Below, piece by piece: positions 1 to 5,500 of a DNA stretch of 7,194 bases. Position numbers and translations under genes: made by a program. The stretch comes from Gemmatimonadota bacterium (lineage in GTDB: Bacteria; Gemmatimonadota; Gemmatimonadetes; Longimicrobiales; Gaopeijiaceae), in NCBI GenBank assembly GCA_012959595.1, contig DUCW01000055.1:1-7194 (forward strand), written 5' to 3'. Numbering within the stretch: position 1 is the first letter of the stretch; every line of letters begins with the position of its first letter. The notes beneath the pieces were generated by a model. That model was given only the letters and a program-made list of their open reading frames with translations. It searched no databases and was not told where the DNA came from.

Positions 1-114
1 AAAGCTCGGAGAATTTATGCAGAAGGTAAGTACGAGATGTTTGATGAGAGTGAATCTTTTGTAAGGCTCCGAATGGGAGCTTCATTATTGTGGGGAGGGC
101 TTAGTTTTTGGTAG
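1..114 (+). CDS. 3' end of an unidentified gene (partial, 37 codons)
   Basis: Frame 1 is open from the window edge to a TAG at 112-114 and encodes 37 residues ending in WGGLSFW. The product is not recognised. The visible tail has a charged stretch (RRIYAEGKYE near the start) followed by a hydrophobic, tryptophan-rich end. This could be a helix and a terminal membrane-proximal or beta segment, but 37 residues are too few to assign a family. The case for a real gene is positional: the stop lies only two bases from the convergent stop of the next gene, and a hairpin covers both stops. A chance open frame of this length is still possible, so confidence is moderate to low. Confidence 0.4.
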   Translation, partial: KARRIYAEGKYEMFDESESFVRLRMGASLLWGGLSFW

Positions 115-131
115 CCCTAGGTTACCAGAGA
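105..131. terminator. Hairpin over the two convergent stop codons (possible terminator)
   Basis: TGGTAGCC (109-116) pairs with GGTTACCA (120-127) around a CTA loop, giving 8 pairs including one G-U. Four weaker outer pairs extend the stem to 105/131 in the plus-strand transcript. The TAG of the left gene (112-114) is in the stem, and the stop of the minus-strand gene (117-119) is the loop. There is no clear T-tract on either side, so this is not a classical intrinsic terminator. The minus-strand transcript forms a weaker stem because the G-U pairs become A-C mismatches. Confidence 0.5.
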
Positions 132-1109
132 ATACGTTACTGATGTCACGATGTTTGGTCCGTGAAGTTTGCCGTTTTCTATGAAAATTTTGTTCGCATT
201 CTTACCTGCTGCCAGAACTCCAGCTATATAAATTCCGCTGTGATCACTCTCCATTGTATCTGGATCGTGATGGGGAATACCCGTTTCAGTATCTACTTGG
301 ATTCCAAAGTTTTTCAACAGGGTGTTGTCGGGGGACCAACCAGTCATGGCCAGGATCCAGTCGTTGGGGACCTCTTTTGTCTTACCCGACTTGATATGAG
401 TAATCACGACTGATTCCTGAGAAATTTCCTTGATCCGGTGTTTCCAGTATACCTGTATTTCGTTCCGCTCGATTCTATTGTTAATGTCAGGGATAACCCA
501 AGGCTTAACTCCTTTGTCTATAGTATCCTCAAAATGTACTAAGCTGACTCTGGCTCCAGTCCGGTACAATTCCAAGGCACATTCAACCGCAGAGTTCCCT
601 GCCCCTACGACCATAACGTCCTGGTCATAATAAGGATGAGCTTCTTTGTAGTAGTGCTTGACCTTAGGGAGGTTTTCACCGGGAACCCCCAAGAAGTTGG
701 GCTGATTGAAACCTCCAGTAGCTAAAACAACATACTTCGTTTTTACCGATTCTTGACGGTCACATCTGTTTCGACTCCGTAGGATAAAATCGCCTTGTGA
801 GCCTTCAACGGATAGTATTTCTTGGTATTGATTTACTTTCAGGTTACAGGTCTGTACGACCCTTCGGTAATACACCAGAGCTTCCTGACGGCTAGGTTTG
901 AAGCCTGCTACTGTGAATGGTATGTCAGCAATCTCGAGCTTCTCGGCGGTACTGAAGAAAGTCATGTAGTAAGGGTATTTGACAAGTGAACTGGCAATGC
1001 ATCCTTTGTCATATAGGGCAACAGAAAGGCCTTGCCGAGCCGCCGCCACACCTACTGCTATGCCACAGGGGCCTGCACCAACGACTGCTATATCTAGGGA
1101 TTCGGTCAT
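117..1109 (-). CDS. ypdA: YpdA-family NAD(P)H-dependent bacillithiol disulfide reductase
   Basis: Flavoprotein of 330 residues, the usual family length. YpdA enzymes use NADPH and FAD to reduce oxidised bacillithiol (BSSB) in the cytoplasm, keeping the thiol pool reduced together with bacilliredoxins. Seen in the sequence: an N-terminal FAD-binding Rossmann motif, VVGAGPCG (9-16), with Cys15 at the position of the conserved Cys14 of Staphylococcus aureus YpdA; a second nucleotide-binding motif, VVGAGNSAVE (167-176); the family block KPWVIPDINNRI (202-213); and a C-terminal FAD motif, GIYIAGVLAAG (292-302), followed by KIFIENGKLHG (307-317). It lacks the CxxC redox pair of thioredoxin reductases. 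No clear Shine-Dalgarno precedes the ATG, but homology begins right at the N-terminus, so this start is likely correct. It stands alone, divergent from the lux-like run. A general FAD-dependent oxidoreductase role is the alternative. Confidence 0.9.
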   Translation of the reverse strand: MTESLDIAVVGAGPCGIAVGVAAARQGLSVALYDKGCIASSLVKYPYYMTFFSTAEKLEIADIPFTVAGFKPSRQEALVYYRRVVQTCNLKVNQYQEILSVEGSQGDFILRSRNRCDRQESVKTKYVVLATGGFNQPNFLGVPGENLPKVKHYYKEAHPYYDQDVMVVGAGNSAVECALELYRTGARVSLVHFEDTIDKGVKPWVIPDINNRIERNEIQVYWKHRIKEISQESVVITHIKSGKTKEVPNDWILAMTGWSPDNTLLKNFGIQVDTETGIPHHDPDTMESDHSGIYIAGVLAAGKNANKIFIENGKLHGPNIVTSVTYSLVT

Positions 1110-1246
1110 TTACGTTTATGAGTGAGGATGAGTAGCGAGGTAACGTAACCGATTCTCAGGCCTATCCCTAGGTCCGGGGAGCGGGCATGTTACCATTAGG
1201 TCTAAGTTGCTTCGTAGAAGCATTACATTTTCTTAAGGGAAGCGAT
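1110..1246. promoter_or_regulatory. Divergent intergenic region, probable promoters for ypdA and the lux-like run
   Basis: This gap separates ypdA (-) from the small-protein gene (+), so promoters for both should lie here. No convincing -35/-10 pair was found for either strand. On the + strand a perfect 6-bp hairpin, TGCTTC-gta-GAAGCA (1208-1222), is followed by the T-rich ATTACATTTTCTTA. It could act as a weak attenuator or simply as leader structure. An ATG at 1187 with GGGGAG upstream could extend the + gene by 20 codons across this hairpin. The ATG at 1247 has an equally good ribosome site and a more natural N-terminus. Confidence 0.35.
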
Positions 1247-1552
1247 ATGTCAATGGAGGATTCTAGTATAACAGTTCGCAGTGAAAATCCTGCAAAAGAA
1301 GCTCGCAAAGCTGTGAATCGCTTCAGTAGGGTAGTCAAAAAATGTCAGAGAGAGTTGGCATTAATGAAAAAATCCTTACAGGGATTAGAAGGAGAATCGA
1401 CGACAGCAAAAGACCTCACGGAGTTTGAACGAAATTTAGAGAGCATGCTGGAATTTGTAGAAGAAACCATGCGACATATGGGAGAGAGGTTGCTTTCATC
1501 AACAATGATGAATGGAGATAAACTTAAGAGAAAAGAAGGAGGGCAAGGCTAG
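1247..1552 (+). CDS. Small charged helical (coiled-coil-like) protein, function unknown
   Basis: A 101-residue protein that I do not recognise. The start at 1247 is preferred because AAGGGA lies six bases upstream; an in-frame ATG at 1187 would add 20 residues (MLPLGLSCF...). After a short acidic/polar start, residues about 15-85 are almost entirely helix-forming and charged, with two long helices: roughly EARKAVNRFSRVVKKCQREL, then FERNLESMLEFVEETMRHMG. A GEST-type turn separates them, suggesting a helical hairpin or coiled-coil dimer. The tail is basic (KLKRKEGGQG). There is no signal peptide or membrane segment, so it is probably cytoplasmic. It lies 31 bases before the preferred luxE-like start on the same strand, so it is probably co-transcribed and may serve the acyl-reductase pair as a scaffold or regulator; that role is inferred from position only. 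Confidence 0.6.
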   Translation: MSMEDSSITVRSENPAKEARKAVNRFSRVVKKCQRELALMKKSLQGLEGESTTAKDLTEFERNLESMLEFVEETMRHMGERLLSSTMMNGDKLKRKEGGQG

Positions 1553-1583
1553 ATTCTTCAAACGAGAATTCGCCAGCTTGAAA

Positions 1584-2693
1584 ATGAGCGACTTCACAAA
1601 TATGGCAACCGAATTGGTGGATGCTTTCGAGGAGCCGATCACTGGTCCTTGGGATGATGATGTATTTTCAAGGTTTGCGGTTAAGATTTTCGGTTATCAG
1701 TATCGGAGCAATCCTTCCTACGCTAAGTACGCGAAAAAAAGGGGGGTGACTCCATCAAACATTCAGGATTGGAAAGAGATTCCTCCTGTTCCCACATTGG
1801 CATTCAAGGAGTTTCCAATAATTTCCGGCGACCTTGGGGCAGTGGAGACTGTGTTCACAACTAGTGGAACAAGTCGGGGTAGTCATCAGGGGAAGCATCA
1901 TATTCTAGACCTCTCTCTTTATAGGGCGTCCATTGTGGGCAGCATGAAGCATCATTTTTATTCCGAGCAGAGGCCTGCACTTTTGGCTTTAGTTCAAGAT
2001 CCCATTGCATCACCATTTTCTTCTCTGAGTTTTATGTTAGGTGAAGCTTTACATACCTTGTCGATGGGCAGAGGTGGTTTTTACGTGGACAAAGACAACC
2101 GGATACAGTATGAGAAACTAGTGAGTAATCTCCGGAAATTTGAATCAAGTAAAGGGTCGGTACTCTTTGCAGGCACAGCTTTTGCTTTCGTACACTGGGC
2201 AGACTGGCTGGAGGAAAAGGGGTTGTGTTTTCAACTTCCCAAGGGTTCAACAATAATGGAAACAGGAGGATTCAAAGGACGTTCCAGAGTAATCTCTCGT
2301 TTGGACCTGTATGAGACCTTGGCTAGTTTGCACCACATTCCCGTCTCCTCTATAGTCAGTGAATACGGCATGACTGAAATGCTGTCCCAGTTCTATGAGA
2401 AAACCTCAAGGGTACCAGAAACAGGAGAACTCAAGCACCTTGGGCATCAGCCCCCGCCTTGGTTACGCTCGCTCGTATTAGACGTAAATACCCTAGCCCC
2501 TCTTCCAGCTGGCAAAGAAGGAGTACTGTGCCATTTTGATTTAGCGAATCTGGGGTCTGCCATGGCTATATTGACCGAGGATGTTGGTGTAGCTCTCGAC
2601 GGTGAAGGGATTCGACTTGTGGGCAGGCTGGATGGATCAGAAGAAAGAGGATGTTCCCTAGCGATGGATGACTTTTACTCGAATCAACGATGA
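1584..2693 (+). CDS. luxE: LuxE-family acyl-protein synthetase (acyl-activating subunit of a fatty acid reductase)
   Basis: A 369-residue protein close to the usual LuxE length of about 370. LuxE activates a fatty acid with ATP to acyl-AMP, holds the acyl group on a cysteine as a thioester and passes it to LuxC. Visible motifs: FTTSGTSRGS (91-100), the adenylate-forming phosphate-binding loop; METGGFKGRSR (225-235); SEYGMTEM (259-266), typical of the family; and GRLDGSEERGCSL (347-359). Cys357 in the last motif, near the C-terminus, is the likely acyl-carrying cysteine by analogy with Photobacterium LuxE. The frame is open from an ATG at 1512, which would overlap the preceding gene by 41 bases. 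The ATG at 1584 is preferred because family-like sequence begins about here; 1602 is also possible. None of these has a good Shine-Dalgarno at normal spacing. Its TGA overlaps the next start as ATGA, implying translational coupling to the luxC-like gene. Confidence 0.88.
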   Translation: MSDFTNMATELVDAFEEPITGPWDDDVFSRFAVKIFGYQYRSNPSYAKYAKKRGVTPSNIQDWKEIPPVPTLAFKEFPIISGDLGAVETVFTTSGTSRGSHQGKHHILDLSLYRASIVGSMKHHFYSEQRPALLALVQDPIASPFSSLSFMLGEALHTLSMGRGGFYVDKDNRIQYEKLVSNLRKFESSKGSVLFAGTAFAFVHWADWLEEKGLCFQLPKGSTIMETGGFKGRSRVISRLDLYETLASLHHIPVSSIVSEYGMTEMLSQFYEKTSRVPETGELKHLGHQPPPWLRSLVLDVNTLAPLPAGKEGVLCHFDLANLGSAMAILTEDVGVALDGEGIRLVGRLDGSEERGCSLAMDDFYSNQR

Positions 2694-4102
2694 GTACTGG
2701 CGTTTTTGACGCGTATGAATTACCAGATGGAGTCAGATGCCTACAGATGTTGAATTCAGTCAACGTCTGTGAGGGGTTTTCTGTCCGGTACCCAAGCCTG
2801 GACGATTCCGACAAGGATGTCTTGGTTAAGCTTTTGATAGAAGGCAATGCAGCGATTAAGAACATGCCAGTGTCGGAAATTATTCAAGCAATTGGAAAAG
2901 TTGCGAAGCGCTTTATGGATAAGGATGATCCACTTAGGCATGAAGCTTTGGAAATCATGGTTCCTACAGCTGGGGTTTCCTCCGAGATGGCAGAGACAAT
3001 TTTGGCAGGTATGTCTGCAGACTGGACAGGAGAAAAATTAACTGAATTGCTCGAGCGAGAGTTCGCCAGCCCAGCTATCTTGGACTGTTTTCAACGGATC
3101 GACTCTGGTCGCAGCCAGATGGCATATGGGTTCACCTTCAATCTCACGGTAGGCTCTGGGACTGTTCCAGGAGTTGGGGTGACCGCCCTAATCAGGGCTT
3201 TGCTATTAAAATCATCCATTTTACTGAAACCAGGGCTGGGAGATGTGGCTCTTCCAGTTTTGTTTGCTAGAGCTCTACGGGAAGAAAGCGAGGTTTTTCG
3301 AAAGTGCCTTGCTGTTGCTTATTGGGATGGCGACAAAGAGAGAATAGGAGACAAAATTCTAGACAAGGCTGGCGTAGTAGTAGTATATGGTAGCCAGGAG
3401 ACCATAAGATCGATTCGAAACCAAATCCCCAAGACGACAGACCTCGTTGCTTACGGGCAACGCTTGGGTGTAGGACTGGTGGGGCGTGAAGCCCTTTCGG
3501 AAATGGAGGCACTGCAAACAGCTCAGAAGGTGGCGATGTCGATCTCTACGTTTGACCAGAAGGGCTGTGTCTCACCACAAGTTCTGTATGTGGAGCAGGG
3601 TGGAGAAGTTGCTCCAGTGGATTGGGTGAAGGTACTTGCCTCTGCGATGGATGAGCTAGAAAAACAGCTGCCTTCGGGAGCACTTAGCCAGCAGGAAGTA
3701 ATTGGAGTACAACAGCTACGTGCAGCCATTGAGCTAAAGCAACTGGCAGGAACGGGAGTTTTGCTGTATAAAGGGACACATAAGTCTTGGACGGTAATAT
3801 TTGATCCAGAACTATCATTGAAGTGGTCAGATTGCAAGAGAGCTGTATATGTGAAGCCGATTGCGGACCTCATGATTGCGAAGACGTTACTGGTGGACAG
3901 CGAGAATTGTTTGCAGACTGTGGCTATAGTTGGGGCAGTAAGTAGGAAGGAAAATATCGCGGCGAGCCTGACTCAGGTGGGCGTAACTAGAGTGACGTCC
4001 TTTCGACAAGCTCCATGGCCTAAGCCCTGGTGGCATCACGACGGAAGATCAGTTTTCCAAGGTTTGTTTAAATTAATCGATGTAGAGGATATTATTGACT
4101 GA
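2690..4102 (+). CDS. luxC: LuxC-family acyl-CoA/acyl-protein reductase (fatty aldehyde-forming)
   Basis: A 470-residue protein, matching the usual LuxC length. LuxC belongs to the aldehyde dehydrogenase superfamily and reduces a fatty acyl group from LuxE or acyl-CoA to the fatty aldehyde with NADPH in the cytoplasm. The catalytic thiol is seen as Cys293 in STFDQKGCVSPQ (286-297), the LuxC signature. The nucleotide-binding part is represented by VGSGTVPGVGVTALIRALLLKSS (about 154-176), with KPGLGD (180-185) and VVVVYGSQETI (229-239). The start overlaps the luxE-like stop (ATGA) and has no Shine-Dalgarno of its own, so translation probably depends on coupling. No luciferase genes are present nearby. 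A non-luminescent role is therefore likely, such as making aldehyde for fatty alcohol, wax or hydrocarbon synthesis, or lipid turnover; the sequence does not say which. The gene is intact. Confidence 0.9.
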   Translation: MSTGVFDAYELPDGVRCLQMLNSVNVCEGFSVRYPSLDDSDKDVLVKLLIEGNAAIKNMPVSEIIQAIGKVAKRFMDKDDPLRHEALEIMVPTAGVSSEMAETILAGMSADWTGEKLTELLEREFASPAILDCFQRIDSGRSQMAYGFTFNLTVGSGTVPGVGVTALIRALLLKSSILLKPGLGDVALPVLFARALREESEVFRKCLAVAYWDGDKERIGDKILDKAGVVVVYGSQETIRSIRNQIPKTTDLVAYGQRLGVGLVGREALSEMEALQTAQKVAMSISTFDQKGCVSPQVLYVEQGGEVAPVDWVKVLASAMDELEKQLPSGALSQQEVIGVQQLRAAIELKQLAGTGVLLYKGTHKSWTVIFDPELSLKWSDCKRAVYVKPIADLMIAKTLLVDSENCLQTVAIVGAVSRKENIAASLTQVGVTRVTSFRQAPWPKPWWHHDGRSVFQGLFKLIDVEDIID

Positions 4103-4123
4103 GAGTGTAGGATGTCAGTCAAT
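4094..4123. terminator. Perfect 9-bp hairpin over convergent stop codons (possible bidirectional terminator)
   Basis: ATTGACTGA (4094-4102) and TCAGTCAAT (4115-4123) are perfect reverse complements with a 12-base loop. Each arm encodes Ile-Asp-stop, so both the luxC-like gene (+) and the AbrB-like gene (-) end within the stem. The structure is equally strong on both strands. No run of T follows on either strand, so it may stop transcription weakly, act by stabilising 3' ends, or need a factor. Weaker similarity continues outward: the proteins end DVEDIID and DLEDLID. Confidence 0.55.
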
Positions 4124-4321
4124 CAAGTCTTCCAGGTCGTCTGATTCCTCCCCTCTCCACATAACCATTTGACGTCTTCCGTCACCGGTTTCCTCCACTC
4201 TAACTGTTAGCGAATCTTTTGGGTTGAGTCGGAGGTTGTCACGCAATTCCTGAGGAATTGTTATCCGGCCACCAACGCCGACAGTTACTTCGGTATAATA
4301 AAGTGTGCGGTAGATGGCCAT
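4115..4321 (-). CDS. AbrB/MazE/SpoVT-type small DNA-binding protein
   Basis: A 68-residue protein. The start at 4321 is chosen because AAGGAG (4327-4332 on the minus strand) lies five bases upstream; a TTG at 4369 would add 16 residues that look unlike the family. The swapped-hairpin AbrB core is clear: VTVGVGGRITIPQELRDNL (12-30), then RLNPKDSLTVRVEE (31-44). Proteins of this fold dimerise and bind DNA as transition-state regulators or as antitoxins. The tail is strongly acidic (EESDDLEDLID), which is unusual for a DNA binder and may mediate autoregulation or partner binding. No MazF, PIN or VapC toxin gene adjoins it on either side, so an antitoxin role is not supported here. The gene upstream on the same strand encodes an unrelated small protein. 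Its target is unknown; the dyad at 4348-4370 just upstream is a candidate. Confidence 0.82.
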   Translation of the reverse strand: MAIYRTLYYTEVTVGVGGRITIPQELRDNLRLNPKDSLTVRVEETGDGRRQMVMWRGEESDDLEDLID

Positions 4322-4347
4322 TCTGACTCCTTGGATTCCGTAAAATT

Positions 4348-4370
4348 TTTGACCGAAAATAACGGCCAAA
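4348..4370. promoter_or_regulatory. Inverted repeat upstream of the AbrB-like gene (candidate operator)
   Basis: TTTGACCG (4348-4355), a 7-base AT spacer (AAAATAA) and CGGCCAAA (4363-4370) form an 8-bp dyad with one non-Watson-Crick pair. It lies 27-49 bases upstream of the preferred AbrB-like start and inside the gap after the 98-residue gene. Its position and symmetry fit an autoregulatory operator, but binding is inference. It could also be a weak hairpin ending the upstream transcript. Confidence 0.35.
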
Positions 4371-4420
4371 TCTATCGTTAATTCCTAATGCGGCAACAGG
4401 TGAAGATCATCCAGGGTCAG

Positions 4421-4717
4421 TCAGGGAAGCAACGACCGCAATAAAGATTGAAGATGATGCTCTTCCAGGCTTTGTGCTTTACTCAGAGCTTTTTCGAACG
4501 AATCTTCGATAATAATTACACTGGTTCTGAGTTCTTCGAGCACAGATTCTTGGCGGGCAGAAGAAAAACACAAGAATCCCCTGAAGGTGGCAATTTGAGT
4601 GGGATCTCGTTCGAAGTCGAGAAGAATTTCCCAGAAGGAACCTTCGTAGCTGATAGTAGTAATGTGGCGCCTCCCATGAATGGAAGGCGTGTCGGATGGA
4701 GGTTTTGTAGAAGTCAT
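4421..4717 (-). CDS. Small conserved-looking protein of unknown function (98 residues)
   Basis: I do not recognise this protein with certainty. After a polar, proline-rich start (1-15), residues 18-36 (HITTISYEGSFWEILLDFE) and 44-52 (TFRGFLCFS) look like beta strands. Then ELRTSVIIIED (62-72) leads into a helix, SFEKALSKAQSLEEHHLQSLL (73-93). This beta-rich core with a C-terminal amphipathic helix looks like a real folded domain, unlike the translation of the opposite strand. No signal peptide or membrane segment is seen, so it is probably cytoplasmic. The only ATG in frame is at 4717 and has no Shine-Dalgarno, so the start is either leaderless or weakly translated. It lies 99 bases upstream of the AbrB-like gene on the same strand and diverges from the ACIII operon. 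Function is not assigned. Confidence 0.6.
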   Translation of the reverse strand: MTSTKPPSDTPSIHGRRHITTISYEGSFWEILLDFERDPTQIATFRGFLCFSSARQESVLEELRTSVIIIEDSFEKALSKAQSLEEHHLQSLLRSLLP

Positions 4718-4902
4718 TGCGGTAACATAAGCAACAGTATCGTGATGACGCTACTACAGCACATTACGGGAGCTAATTGTTTCTTGTCAGTCCATGTTAG
4801 ACACGGATGGTCCGAGCGTTGACATCATGCCAAGGCACCGGTAGCTTTTTCGCGTCCTAAAGACTGACAAGTCTGGCTTTTACCCACGTTGAGGACGGGT
4901 AT
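4718..4902. promoter_or_regulatory. Divergent intergenic region with candidate actA promoter and inverted repeats
   Basis: This gap lies between the 98-residue gene (-) and actA (+). A consensus -35 box TTGACA (4819-4824) sits 17 bases before TAGCTT (4842-4847), a weak -10; together they are the best candidate promoter for the act operon. Two structures are also present. CTTGTCAGTC (4783-4792) is a perfect inverted copy of GACTGACAAG (4862-4871), 69 bases apart. A local hairpin, AGACT-gaca-AGTCT (4861-4874), is followed by GGCTTTTA. The two pairings share bases and exclude each other. GAGG (4891-4894) is the actA ribosome site. No gene on the + strand is convincing here. Confidence 0.4.
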
Positions 4903-5484
4903 ATGACAAAAAGATGGATAGGTGGGCTTAGCATCCTGTTTGGCTCAGGAAGATGGATTGTTCTTACATTGTTGGCCTTCTTAGCATCCTGTTTGGCTCA
5001 GGAAGATGGAGGCGATGAAGATCCCTCCTCGACTGCGGAAGCCACGACGGTCTTGGATCTGAGTCAGCCTATTGCTTTCCCCCACACCATTCACGCTGGA
5101 GTCGACCAGATAGACTGCCAGTATTGCCATTTTTCTGCTGAGCGATCGGTAGACGCTGGTATTCCACCAGTTAGTACCTGCATGGGGTGTCATACGGTAA
5201 TTGGCGGCTCTGATGAGGGACAGCAGACTGAAATTCAAAAAGTAAGAGACTATTGGACTGCTCAAGAACCGATACCTTGGGTACGAATATACAAGGTGGC
5301 TGATCACGTTCATTTCCCTCACATGAGACATGTTGCTGCAAATGTAGATTGTACGACTTGTCATGGCGAAGTGAAGGAAATGGAGGTTATAGAAACCGTT
5401 AATCAGCCACTCTCAATGGGCTGGTGTGTTAGCTGTCACGTCGAGCAGGGTGTTCGGCGTGACTGTACCGTTTGTCATTATTGA
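4903..5484 (+). CDS. actA: ActA, pentaheme c-type cytochrome of alternative complex III
   Basis: A 193-residue exported multiheme cytochrome c. ActA passes electrons from the quinol-oxidising ACIII complex at the outer face of the inner membrane to soluble cytochromes or the terminal oxidase. Five CxxCH heme sites are visible: CQYCH (72-76), CMGCH (93-97), CTTCH (150-154), CVSCH (175-179) and CTVCH (188-192). The histidine-rich FPHTIH (59-64) and FPHMRH (138-143) are likely distal heme ligands. The N-terminus has a hydrophobic segment ending in a lipobox, LASC, so Cys30 is a probable lipid anchor after signal cleavage. The start is supported by GAGG eight bases upstream. The signal region is abnormally long because of a 31-bp direct repeat (see repeats). 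actB starts 16 bases downstream, so the two genes form an operon. A pentaheme cytochrome of another Psr/NrfD-type complex is the main alternative. Confidence 0.9.
   Translation: MTKRWIGGLSILFGSGRWIVLTLLAFLASCLAQEDGGDEDPSSTAEATTVLDLSQPIAFPHTIHAGVDQIDCQYCHFSAERSVDAGIPPVSTCMGCHTVIGGSDEGQQTEIQKVRDYWTAQEPIPWVRIYKVADHVHFPHMRHVAANVDCTTCHGEVKEMEVIETVNQPLSMGWCVSCHVEQGVRRDCTVCHY
4927..4957 (+). repeat. Direct repeat, copy 1 (31 bp), in the actA signal region
   Basis: This is a perfect 31-base match to 4980-5010, offset 53 bases, running from CTTAGCATCC to AAGATGGA. Here it is read in a frame giving LSILFGSGRW, different from the frame of copy 2. It lies inside the stretch that looks inserted (4911-4949, 39 bases, 13 codons), bounded by copies of AAGATGGA at 4911 and 4950. 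Confidence 0.95.
4980..5010 (+). repeat. Direct repeat, copy 2 (31 bp), encoding the actA lipobox
   Basis: This is the identical 31-base sequence, here in the frame that encodes LASCLAQED, including the lipobox cysteine. It makes sense as protein, so it is probably the original copy and 4927-4957 the derived one. A third AAGATGGA starts at 5003. Confidence 0.95.
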
Positions 5485-5500
5485 TGAAGGGATTTGTTTA

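Noticed and set aside
162..630. Two + strand open frames (83 and 66 residues) within ypdA
   Set aside because: They lie antisense to a clear, well-conserved flavoprotein gene and look like random sequence.
1187..1246. Upstream ATG at 1187 for the small helical protein, giving a hydrophobic start
   Set aside because: MLPLGLSCF could suggest a signal peptide, but the segment lacks basic residues and a long hydrophobic core. The ATG at 1247 has AAGGGA six bases upstream. Not fully excluded.
4322..4369. TTG start at 4369 extending the AbrB-like protein by 16 residues
   Set aside because: The ATG at 4321 has AAGGAG at ideal spacing, and the family core starts just after it.
4115..4717. Toxin-antitoxin pair formed by the AbrB-like and 98-residue genes
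   Set aside because: The 98-residue protein shows no MazF, PIN or other toxin motif, and a 99-base gap separates the two genes.
4448..4822. 124-residue open frame on the + strand opposite the 98-residue gene
   Set aside because: It has low-complexity mixed composition, no ribosome site and no family-like pattern. The minus-strand translation shows regular strands and a helix, so this is taken as a shadow.
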